From an uncultured Clostridia bacterium (GTDB lineage Bacteria > Bacillota > Clostridia > Oscillospirales > Acutalibacteraceae), in NCBI GenBank assembly GCA_947624755.1, contig CANQLQ010000021.1, positions 1 through 13,939 on the forward strand: DNA of 13,939 bases. Reading direction: 5' to 3'. Below, one piece after another: positions 7,746 through 12,650 of the stretch. Within the stretch, counting starts at the first letter, position 1, and the number at the start of each line of letters is the position of its first letter. A program made the position numbers and the translations under genes. Under the pieces are notes generated by a model. The model was not told the origin of the DNA and made no database searches. It worked only from the letters and a program-made list of their open reading frames with translations.

Positions 7746-7793
7746 CACCTTTTCAAAAAAATTTTTCTTTTCTGAATTTGAAAAAATAAGGTG
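7746..7793 (-). promoter_or_regulatory. Hairpin in the leader of the 3D-domain gene
   Basis: Arms CACCTT/AAGGTG (7746-7751 and 7788-7793) enclose TTCAAA/TTTGAA (7752-7757 and 7777-7782), with a 5-nt bulge on one side and an A-rich loop. It lies between the promoter at 7846-7874 and the ribosome binding site. No known riboswitch was recognised; ydaO (c-di-AMP) riboswitches sometimes precede such wall genes, but their conserved core is not here. Confidence 0.3.
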
Positions 7794-7845
7794 ATATTCG
7801 AGGGCATTTTCACTCTTTTGCACATTTCTTGACTTTCGCCGTAGC

Positions 7846-7874
7846 ATTATAGTGATAAGGTGCATATTTGTCAA
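7846..7874 (-). promoter_or_regulatory. Consensus sigma-A promoter of the 3D-domain gene
   Basis: Minus strand TTGACA (7869-7874), exactly 17 nt, TATAAT (7846-7851): both hexamers match the consensus fully. The transcript would start near 7839, giving a leader of about 113 nt. Strong constitutive expression is expected unless the leader is regulated. Confidence 0.85.
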
Positions 7875-8034
7875 ATTTATTGAGAGAGTAATTTTGTATA
7901 TATTGCACAAGAGCGATTTTGCTTTATTTTATAAAATCGACACATTACCCTTCTTTTTCGTTTTTCTTGGGTTATAACAGCTATAAATTTTTGTTGAAAA
8001 GGTAAAAAAATCAGTTTTCACATTTCGTGTGTTT

Positions 8035-8067
8035 TTAATAGACATTTGTATATACTTTGTCTATTAT
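8035..8067. promoter_or_regulatory. Near-symmetric inverted repeat forming a possible bidirectional promoter
   Basis: TAATAGACA (8036-8044) and TGTCTATTA (8058-8066) are perfect 9-bp inverted arms 13 nt apart. Read on the plus strand they give TAGACA (8039-8044), a 17-nt spacer and TATTAT (8062-8067). Read on the minus strand they give TAGACA (8058-8063), a 17-nt spacer and TATTAA (8035-8040). Each arm can therefore act as -35 for one strand and -10 for the other. It sits centrally between the wall protein and the lysis cassette. The alternatives are a repressor operator, or an AT-rich hairpin with a following T run acting as a weak plus-strand terminator. Confidence 0.45.
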
Positions 8068-8118
8068 TTTTTGTGCGCTCTTTTAAAGTCATCTGTAATT
8101 TTTAACGCTGTATTTTTA

Positions 8119-8132
8119 CGAACATTTGTTCC
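8119..8132. promoter_or_regulatory. Candidate LexA (SOS) box of the lysis cassette
   Basis: CGAACATTTGTTCC keeps the invariant GAAC-N4-GTTC core of the Gram-positive LexA/DinR box (consensus close to CGAACRNRYGTTYC, one central mismatch). It ends 8 bp before the -35 of the consensus promoter at 8141-8169. I found no second GAAC-N4-GTTC when reading the window. LexA would repress until DNA damage triggers its cleavage. Its position upstream of the -35 is acceptable but not ideal for repression. Confidence 0.6.
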
Positions 8133-8140
8133 GAAAAGTA

Positions 8141-8169
8141 TTGACAATAACAAATTTTATGTCTAAAAT
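8141..8169 (+). promoter_or_regulatory. Sigma-A promoter of the lysis cassette
   Basis: TTGACA (8141-8146), a 17-nt spacer and TAAAAT (8164-8169) on the plus strand. The transcript would begin near 8176 and have an untranslated leader of almost 250 nt before the endolysin ATG at 8424. Confidence 0.75.
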
Positions 8170-8206
8170 TAAAAGTGAAAAGGTTAAGGAAGCGTTGACT
8201 AAATAT

Positions 8207-8240
8207 CGGTTTTTCGGCGGTTTTTCAGCGGTTTTCTTAG
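8207..8240 (+). repeat. 11-bp tandem repeat in the lysis-cassette leader
   Basis: CGGTTTTTCGG (8207-8217), CGGTTTTTCAG (8218-8228) and a third, decayed unit CGGTTTTCTTAG (8229-8240) run head to tail, beginning about 30 nt into the predicted transcript. In RNA they give evenly spaced U-runs that cannot pair with each other. They could bind a protein as DNA or RNA, or may simply be slippage repeats. Confidence 0.55.
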
Positions 8241-8302
8241 TAAAAAAACGCGGTTTATGCGTGCTGTTTTAAGTTCGCATCAGCCTTATTTTTTTGCCTT
8301 TT

Positions 8303-8407
8303 TTTGCAGAAATTCTACCCGTTTCTGCAAATTTCAAATTGCTGCTTTTTTTGCTTACCGAAAAATAAAAGCAGGCAAATATTCTTTGAAAATGAATTTA
8401 TTTCAAA
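8303..8407 (+). other. Three consecutive hairpins before the endolysin start
   Basis: Hairpin 1: 10-bp arms 8303-8312 and 8322-8331 (TTTGCAGAAA/TTTCTGCAAA) with a 9-nt loop. Hairpin 2: 8-bp arms 8342-8349 and 8367-8374 (CTGCTTTT/AAAAGCAG). Hairpin 3: 7-bp arms 8385-8391 and 8401-8407 (TTTGAAA/TTTCAAA), ending 4 nt before the AGGGGGA ribosome binding site. None has a downstream T-tract strong enough for a terminator. They may delay or gate translation of the endolysin. No known riboswitch family was recognised. Confidence 0.45.
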
Positions 8408-8423
8408 AAAAGGGGGAATAAAA

Positions 8424-9176
8424 ATGTCCGAACTTTCAAACTTGATCTTCAAAAACAAAAAGCATAAACTGTCCTCGCCGTTCGGTTCAAGAGCAGTTAT
8501 CAACACCTCGGCCGGCAGTACCTCATCTTTCCACAACGGAGCAGATTACTCAACATATAACGAAAAACTAAAGCAGTATGCCGTAACCGACGGAAAGATT
8601 ATTTCGTGCGGCATCGACACCGCCTATGGGTCGGCAAAATATGTCTGGGTCGAATATCCTAAGCTGAAAGTAAAAATGCTGCACTATCACCTTGATGAAA
8701 TCTGCGTCAAAAAAGGGCAAACCGTAAACAGCGGCACCGTTATCGGTCTTACGGGAAAAACCGGCATGGCGACAGGTATACATCTTCACCTTGGCATCAA
8801 ACGGCTTTCGGGCAGCAATTATATAGATCCGGAAAAATGGAGTAAAGAAGAATTCCCGGCGCTGCTTAAAAATATTGAAAAATCAAAAGAAAAGCCCGAA
8901 ACAAAGCCTAAGTACAAAACGGGAAATTACAAGGTCAAAACTGCCGCCGTACTACATGTCCGCACAGGGGCAGGCACTAAATATCAGATAAAAAGCTTTT
9001 CTCAGCTGACATCGGACGCACAGAAAAAAATTAAGACGCTCAATAACGGAAAACCCGCAAACGGTTATGTCAAAGGCGTTACATTTACCGCCTCACAAAT
9101 AAAAGAGGCAAACGGCTACACTTGGGGAAAAACGCCGTCGGGCTGGGTGGCTCTTGATTATTGCGAGGCTATATAA
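8424..9176 (+). CDS. Phage-type endolysin: M23 peptidase with C-terminal SH3b domain
   Basis: A 250-residue protein predicted to cut peptide cross-links of peptidoglycan. The N-terminal two thirds is an M23 (LytM) zinc endopeptidase: zinc ligands His37 and Asp41 in HNGAD, His122 in HLH (120-122), and the HYH motif (87-89). A Lys/Glu-rich linker (about 145-165) leads to an SH3-type wall-binding domain (about 166-250) with LHVRTGAGTKY and GWVALDYCE. There is no signal peptide or membrane segment, so it must be released by the holin genes behind it. Start choice: the frame is open to a TTG at 8304, but only the ATG at 8424 has a ribosome binding site (AGGGGGA, 6 nt before), and the protein's natural LSSPFGSR start of the M23 fold fits. 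Its stop overlaps the next ATG (TAATG). Confidence 0.92.
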   Translation: MSELSNLIFKNKKHKLSSPFGSRAVINTSAGSTSSFHNGADYSTYNEKLKQYAVTDGKIISCGIDTAYGSAKYVWVEYPKLKVKMLHYHLDEICVKKGQTVNSGTVIGLTGKTGMATGIHLHLGIKRLSGSNYIDPEKWSKEEFPALLKNIEKSKEKPETKPKYKTGNYKVKTAAVLHVRTGAGTKYQIKSFSQLTSDAQKKIKTLNNGKPANGYVKGVTFTASQIKEANGYTWGKTPSGWVALDYCEAI

Positions 9177-9421
9177 TGAAAGAAACAATTGTTGTTGCCT
9201 TAATTGGCATGATAGGTTCCCTTCTCGGCTCACTCGGCGGAATCGTCGCTTCATCAAGGCTTACAAATTACAGGCTTGAACAGCTTGAAAAAAGAGTTGA
9301 AGCGCACAATAACCTCATAAGCCGCACATATGACCTTGAGGCAAAAGACAAAGTTTTTGAAGAAAAGCTTCATGCCGTATCAGGCAAAATAGAAGCTATT
9401 GAAAATCGTATTGTAAATTAA
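9176..9421 (+). CDS. Small membrane/coiled-coil protein of the lysis cassette (XhlA-like)
   Basis: An 81-residue protein with an N-terminal glycine-rich membrane segment (about residues 5-27, VVALIGMIGSLLGSLGGIVA) and a charged C-terminal part predicted to be coiled coil (LEQLEKRVEAHNNLISRTYDLE). Proteins of this build sit next to holins and endolysins in many Firmicutes prophages and are annotated as haemolysin XhlA-like or holin-associated. I infer a role in holin function or timing. The ATG overlaps the endolysin stop by 1 nt, with GAGG upstream; a TTG 15 nt earlier is in frame but lies in the endolysin end without its own site. Which exact family it belongs to is uncertain. Confidence 0.82.
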   Translation: MKETIVVALIGMIGSLLGSLGGIVASSRLTNYRLEQLEKRVEAHNNLISRTYDLEAKDKVFEEKLHAVSGKIEAIENRIVN

Positions 9422-9423
9422 GG

Positions 9424-9447
9424 AATTTAATTAGAGCTTCCCTAATA
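9424..9447. repeat. Partial copy of family A intergenic repeat
   Basis: The 24 bp match the central and right part of the repeat at 10852 and 12554 at 21 of 24 positions against the 12554 copy. It lies between the two holin-type genes. Confidence 0.45.
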
Positions 9448-9449
9448 AT

Positions 9450-9473
9450 AAAAAAAGCCGACACACCGCCGGC
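9450..9473 (-). terminator. Minus-strand terminator inside the lysis operon
   Basis: In minus-strand RNA GCCGG/TCGGC (9457-9473) forms a 5-bp stem with a 7-nt loop and one G-U pair, followed by seven T (9450-9456). On the plus strand the same position is an A-C mismatch and no T-tract follows, so it should not stop the lysis transcript. It could stop antisense transcription entering from the right. Confidence 0.45.
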
Positions 9474-9500
9474 AGTTATAAAAAATATATTAAGGATAAG

Positions 9501-9824
9501 GTGTACTCTTCACAAAATATGAAAATAGACATAACAGAAATTTTAAACATTATAATAGCACTTTTTTCCGCAATACTGACAGGCTTCATAATACCTGTCA
9601 TAAGGGGAAAGCTTTCTCAGGAAAAACGTGAAAAGCTTTTGTTTTGGACAAAAATTGCCGTAAGTGCGGCGGAGCAGATCTTCGGCAGTAAAAAAGGTCT
9701 TGAAAAGAAAGAATATGTTGTCTCTTTCCTTCTTTCAAAAGGTATTGTTTTTGACGTTGATGAAGTTACAAATCTAATTGAAAGCACTGTATATGAATTG
9801 ACAAAAGGCAGTCCGGAAACCTAA
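9501..9824 (+). CDS. Phage holin, LLH family
   Basis: A 107-residue protein with a single N-terminal membrane segment (about residues 13-36, ILNIIIALFSAILTGFIIPVI) and a charged C-terminal domain. The pattern WTKIAVSAAEQIFGSKKGLEKKEYVVSFLLSKGI is typical of the phage LL-H holin family (Phage_holin_6_1). It would permeabilise the membrane and let the endolysin reach the wall. The usual length is about 100-130 residues. Start: a GTG at 9501 with TAAGGA 4 nt upstream; the ATG at 9519 has no well-spaced site. It is the last gene of the lysis cassette, 79 nt after the small membrane protein. Confidence 0.88.
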   Translation: MYSSQNMKIDITEILNIIIALFSAILTGFIIPVIRGKLSQEKREKLLFWTKIAVSAAEQIFGSKKGLEKKEYVVSFLLSKGIVFDVDEVTNLIESTVYELTKGSPET

Positions 9825-9863
9825 AGACCTTCGCCTATTGATCTTTTTATAAAAAGCCTATAT

Positions 9864-9903
9864 AAAAATCCGGAGCAGGAATAGCCTTGTCTCCGGATTT
9901 TTT
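9864..9903. terminator. Bidirectional terminator between lysis cassette and flavodoxin gene
   Basis: Arms 9864-9875 and 9891-9902 pair over 12 bp (AAAAATCCGGAG/CTCCGGATTTTT). A T-run ends the hairpin on the plus strand, and an equivalent run ends it on the minus strand. It serves both the lysis cassette and the converging flavodoxin gene. Confidence 0.85.
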
Positions 9904-9977
9904 ACTGATACGTATGCTGTTAATAATTGTTTATGTTATATGTAACACCGCTATTTTAACCGAAAATATTCGCGATA

Positions 9978-10493
9978 TTACTGTTCGCCTTCTTCTTGCG
10001 GTTCTTCTTTTTCGGTCTCAAAGCCGAGAAATTCAAGAAGATTTCCAAGATGCTTGACGTTAACCATATCGAAACCTTTTTCAAGCATTTCATAAGCCTT
10101 CTTGCTTGCGGGGTCGTCACTGCTTTTTACGCTTGACTTTATGGCTTTGAGCATCATATTAATAAGCATTTTATGCATACCCTTGAGCTTCTTTACATCA
10201 AAAGCTCCGATATAAGCAAAGAAAGGCTCGGTTATGGCGTTCTTTTCTATGATCGAATCTTTGTCCATATCGCCCATCATGCCTACTGAGCATACAGCTT
10301 TAAGGTTAAACTTTTCTCTTGCCTCGGCAAGGCCCTGAATTGACGAAAGCATTACCCAGCCGAAAAAAATTACTTCTTCGTCTTTGGGAAGGTCTGCCTT
10401 AGAAAGCTCAACGCAGGGATATCCTGTTTTTTCGCTGAGAAGTTCAGCGTATCTTTTGGTTGAACCGGTATTTGTTGTATAAACTATTGTCAT
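9978..10493 (-). CDS. Flavodoxin-domain protein
   Basis: A 171-residue cytoplasmic protein with a flavodoxin-like fold. The N-terminal beta strand runs into TTNTGSTKRYAE, the phosphate-binding loop for FMN (residues 6-12 TTNTGST). A later strand, EEVIFFGWVMLSSIQGL, corresponds to the second FMN-contact region. The middle and C-terminal parts (helical, rich in Lys, Met and Glu, tail EKEEPQEEGEQ) are not diagnostic. It may be an electron carrier or a protoporphyrinogen-oxidase/HemG-like flavoprotein; the partner is not shown by context. The ATG has AAGGAG 6 nt upstream. It stands alone, 475 nt downstream of the amino-acid importer. Confidence 0.85.
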   Translation of the reverse strand: MTIVYTTNTGSTKRYAELLSEKTGYPCVELSKADLPKDEEVIFFGWVMLSSIQGLAEAREKFNLKAVCSVGMMGDMDKDSIIEKNAITEPFFAYIGAFDVKKLKGMHKMLINMMLKAIKSSVKSSDDPASKKAYEMLEKGFDMVNVKHLGNLLEFLGFETEKEEPQEEGEQ

Positions 10494-10773
10494 TTTTCTC
10501 TCCTTACAAAGCTTTTCAATATTCTTTAGGGCTATTTATCAAAAATAAATTTACAGGGAATCACACAGGGTTGCGCCTACTCGGCGGACATCGTCCGCAG
10601 GAATTACGCGGGATAGATTTATAAAGGCTTTTACTGTTACGCCGCGAAACAACTATGTTTAAATACTTTACATTCAAACGGTTGAGCGCAGCCGTACGGC
10701 AGTCAAAACCGATAAATTGCACAAATTAAGGAGTTAATGCGAAAACTCTTTGTTTCTAATTTGAAAGTATCTT

Positions 10774-10817
10774 AAAATCTAAGTCAATACTTTGTGTATT
10801 GCCGAGTATTTCGGCAA
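10774..10817 (-). repeat. Family B repeat, copy 1 (hairpin element)
   Basis: The first 26 plus-strand bases match the copy at 13550-13595 at 24 positions. On the minus strand it reads as a 7-bp hairpin TTGCCGA/TCGGCAA, then a small hairpin ATAC-ACAAA-GTAT, then CTTAGATTTT. The second copy keeps this layout. It lies upstream of the flavodoxin gene in the gene's orientation. Confidence 0.55.
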
Positions 10818-10851
10818 TGTATTATGGAAAATTTGCAAGCAAAATATTATG

Positions 10852-10885
10852 CCTTAAGCGTGATTTAATCAGAGATTCCTTAATA
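10852..10885. repeat. Family A repeat, copy 1
   Basis: 34 bp matching 12554-12587 at 32 positions (differences at positions 8 and 24). The centre is the dyad TGATT-T-AATCA. An ATCATCATTTAAA motif follows at 10924-10936, as also seen near the other copy. Confidence 0.65.
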
Positions 10886-10950
10886 ATTTAATTTATGACA
10901 ATCCCTTAATACATATGTATTATATCATCATTTAAAGCAAAAGTAAATAC

Positions 10951-10976
10951 AAACCGATCAATGAAAAATTAATCGG
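10951..10976 (-). terminator. Weak terminator overlapping the stop of the amino-acid ATPase gene
   Basis: In minus-strand RNA CCGATTAA/TTGATCGG (10969-10976 and 10954-10961) pairs over 8 bp with one G-U and a 7-nt loop, and the stop codon is inside the first arm. Only a short T-run follows, so termination is likely partial. Confidence 0.4.
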
Positions 10977-11751
10977 AAATTTTGCTCAAAAACTCTTTAA
11001 GTCTTGCAGTCTTGGGGTTGCCGATAACTTCGGAAGCCTCGCCCTCTTCTGCAATTACGCCTTTATCCATAAATACAATATAATCCGAAACTTCCTTTGC
11101 AAAAGTCATTTCGTGGGTTACAATTACCATCGTCATTTTTTCTTTTGCAAGTTCACGTATAACTTTGAGAATTTCACCTGTCAGCTCGGGGTCAAGCGCC
11201 GAAGTAGGTTCGTCAAAAAATAAAATTTTCGGTTCAAGCGCCATTGCTCTTGCAATTGAAACTCTCTGCTTCTGACCGCCCGAAAGCATACAAGGATAGC
11301 TGTCAAGTTTGTCTTCAAGCCCCATTTTTTTAATTACGCTCTTTGCCTTTTCATCAATTTCCTCAAAAATTTGCTTTTTGTTTTTCTTGAAATCGGGACG
11401 CCTTTTAGCTCTGATTTTAAGCGCAAGCGTAACATTTTCAAGGACATTATACTGCGGAAAAAGGTTAAAATCCTGAAAAACAAGTCCAATCGAAAGCTGT
11501 TTTTCAAGCTGTTGTTTTTTTGAAAGCTTTTGCCGGCTTTCTCCGTCAAAAATTACATCGCCGTCAACAATAATTTTACCTTTATCTGCCGTTTCAAGAA
11601 AATTTATACAGCGAAGCAGTGTGGTTTTTCCGCTTCCCGATGAACCGATTATTGAAAGCACATGACCTTCTTCAAGATTAAAAGAGATACCTTCAAGCAC
11701 TTTTGTTTTGCCAAAGCTCTTTTCAACATTGCTTACTTCAAGAATTGCCAT
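10969..11751 (-). CDS. Polar amino-acid ABC transporter ATPase
   Basis: A 260-residue single-domain ATPase of the GlnQ/HisP/TcyC family. It has Walker A GSSGSGKTT (36-44), Q-loop Q93 in VFQDFNLFP, signature LSGGQKQR (156-163), Walker B ILFFDEPTSALD (176-187) and switch His213 in THE. All catalytic residues are intact. It carries a moderately long Lys-rich insertion between the Q-loop and the signature (about 113-140), a little more than in typical GlnQ. The ATG has a perfect AAGGAGGT 8 nt upstream and follows the permease stop by 14 nt. It energises the importer encoded by the preceding two genes. Confidence 0.95.
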   Translation of the reverse strand: MAILEVSNVEKSFGKTKVLEGISFNLEEGHVLSIIGSSGSGKTTLLRCINFLETADKGKIIVDGDVIFDGESRQKLSKKQQLEKQLSIGLVFQDFNLFPQYNVLENVTLALKIRAKRRPDFKKNKKQIFEEIDEKAKSVIKKMGLEDKLDSYPCMLSGGQKQRVSIARAMALEPKILFFDEPTSALDPELTGEILKVIRELAKEKMTMVIVTHEMTFAKEVSDYIVFMDKGVIAEEGEASEVIGNPKTARLKEFLSKISD

Positions 11752-11765
11752 TTGAAACTACCTCC

Positions 11766-12470
11766 TTAACAATTGTAATAATCCATTTTCTTTTCGATTT
11801 TGCCGAATACAACGGTAAGAAGTCCGTTAAACAAAAGATAGAAAATTCCCGTGTAAAGAAGCGGCCAGAGAAGTCCGTCGGACTTAATAAAGGCCTGTCC
11901 GTTCCATATTATCTCGTATATAGCAATTGTTCTTGCAAGCGAGGTATCCTTTACAAGAGTTATTATTTCATTGCTCATCGGAGGAATGATTCGTTTTATA
12001 ACCTGAAAAAGAATGACCTTGAAAAATGTCTGCGATTTGCTAAGGCCGAGAACCTGTCCCGCCTCATATTGTCCTTTTGAAATTGATTCAATTCCGCCGC
12101 GGTATATCTCCGAAAAATAGCACGCATAATTGATTACAAAAGCAATGAGAACCGCAACAAACCTGTCAAATACATGCCACGAAGCGATCCACGTGAAAAA
12201 GCTTCCTGCTGCGCCTTCCGATATCCAGCGCGCAGCCGTAGCTCCGATAAGACCGGGACCGTAATATATAACGATAAGCTGGAGCATAAGCGGAGTTCCT
12301 CTTATTACCCAGACAAGAAGTCTTGAAAAAGCCTTTATGGGTTTGAATTTGCTCATTGAACCAAAACTTATAATAAGTCCCAAGGGAAGAGCAAACAGCA
12401 AGGTCAACGCAAAAAGCTTAAGTGTTTGACCAAAGCCCTGAAGAAGACTCAGTGTAACTGTCCAGAACAT
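11766..12470 (-). CDS. Polar amino-acid ABC transporter permease
   Basis: A 234-residue inner-membrane permease of the HisM/GlnP family, with about five membrane segments. The N-terminal GFGQTLKLFALTLLFALPLGL and VIRGTPLMLQLIVIYYG are the hallmarks of the family. The EAGQVLGLSKSQTF stretch is the EAA loop that docks to the ATPase. Start choice: an upstream in-frame TTG at 12488 overlaps the AAAGG ribosome binding site, so the ATG at 12470, 10 nt after that site, is used. Only one permease is present, so it probably works as a homodimer. It lies 180 nt after the lipoprotein gene, a gap that holds a repeat and a stem-loop. Confidence 0.94.
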   Translation of the reverse strand: MFWTVTLSLLQGFGQTLKLFALTLLFALPLGLIISFGSMSKFKPIKAFSRLLVWVIRGTPLMLQLIVIYYGPGLIGATAARWISEGAAGSFFTWIASWHVFDRFVAVLIAFVINYACYFSEIYRGGIESISKGQYEAGQVLGLSKSQTFFKVILFQVIKRIIPPMSNEIITLVKDTSLARTIAIYEIIWNGQAFIKSDGLLWPLLYTGIFYLLFNGLLTVVFGKIEKKMDYYNC

Positions 12471-12553
12471 AAAAATACTGCCTTTCAACGATTTAAAATT
12501 TTAGTACATCTTAATTTATATTAATCATCATTTAAAATCAGCGATCCCTTAAA

Positions 12554-12587
12554 CCTTAAGTGTGATTTAATCAGAGCTTCCTTAATA
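12554..12587. repeat. Family A repeat, copy 2
   Basis: 34 bp matching 10852-10885 at 32 positions, located between the lipoprotein and permease genes. The ATCATCATTTAAA motif lies 18 bp to the left (12524-12536). The two full copies therefore flank the permease-ATPase pair. Confidence 0.65.
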
Positions 12588-12602
12588 TTAGTGATAACAA
12601 CA

Positions 12603-12628
12603 GAGACAGAAGGCGATCCTTCTGTCTC
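12603..12628 (-). terminator. Perfect 11-bp stem-loop after the amino-acid-binding lipoprotein gene
   Basis: GAGACAGAAGG (12603-12613) and its exact complement (12618-12628) close a 4-nt loop, 22 nt after the stop codon. TGTTGTTATC follows rather than a T-tract, so it is probably a leaky terminator or 3' stabiliser setting a high lipoprotein to permease ratio. Confidence 0.65.
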
Positions 12629-12650
12629 AACCGTTTAATTAAATCTTAAA

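Larger units (their letters stand above)
10494..10968 (-). other. 475-nt gene-free region rich in repeats and small hairpins
   Basis: No credible coding frame. Structures on the minus strand include the family B hairpin (10799-10818), a perfect GCCGTACGGC palindrome (10691-10700) and a tight hairpin GCGGAC-ATC-GTCCGC (10584-10598). Two repeat copies (10774-10817, 10852-10885) lie in its left-to-right middle. No consensus promoter stands out; TTGACT near 10785-10790 has a poor -10. It could be a long leader of the flavodoxin gene, an unannotated RNA, or layered repeat debris. I did not recognise an FMN or other known riboswitch. Confidence 0.4.

Noticed and set aside
7727..7838. c-di-AMP (ydaO) riboswitch before the 3D-domain gene
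   Set aside because: The leader is only about 113 nt, AT-rich, and lacks the conserved G-rich core of that class.
8115..8140. PurR box instead of LexA box
   Set aside because: The half-site ACGAACATT resembles a PurBox, but PurBoxes occur as inverted pairs 16-18 bp apart; here GAAC and GTTC are 4 bp apart, as in a LexA box.
8257..8284. Pseudoknot ATGCG/CGCAT with GCTG/CAGC in the lysis leader
   Set aside because: The crossing pairs leave a zero-length loop that would have to span a stem, which is sterically unlikely.
8304..8423. 40-codon N-terminal extension of the endolysin from a TTG at 8304
   Set aside because: No ribosome binding site, composition unlike the protein, and the stretch contains the leader hairpins; the ATG at 8424 has AGGGGGA at good spacing.
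6476..9824. A complete prophage
   Set aside because: Only lysis-type genes are phage-like; no capsid, tail, portal, terminase, repressor or integrase, and flanking genes are typical chromosomal ones.
10561..10640. FMN riboswitch before the flavodoxin gene
   Set aside because: GC-rich segments are present, but the conserved FMN element pattern is not.
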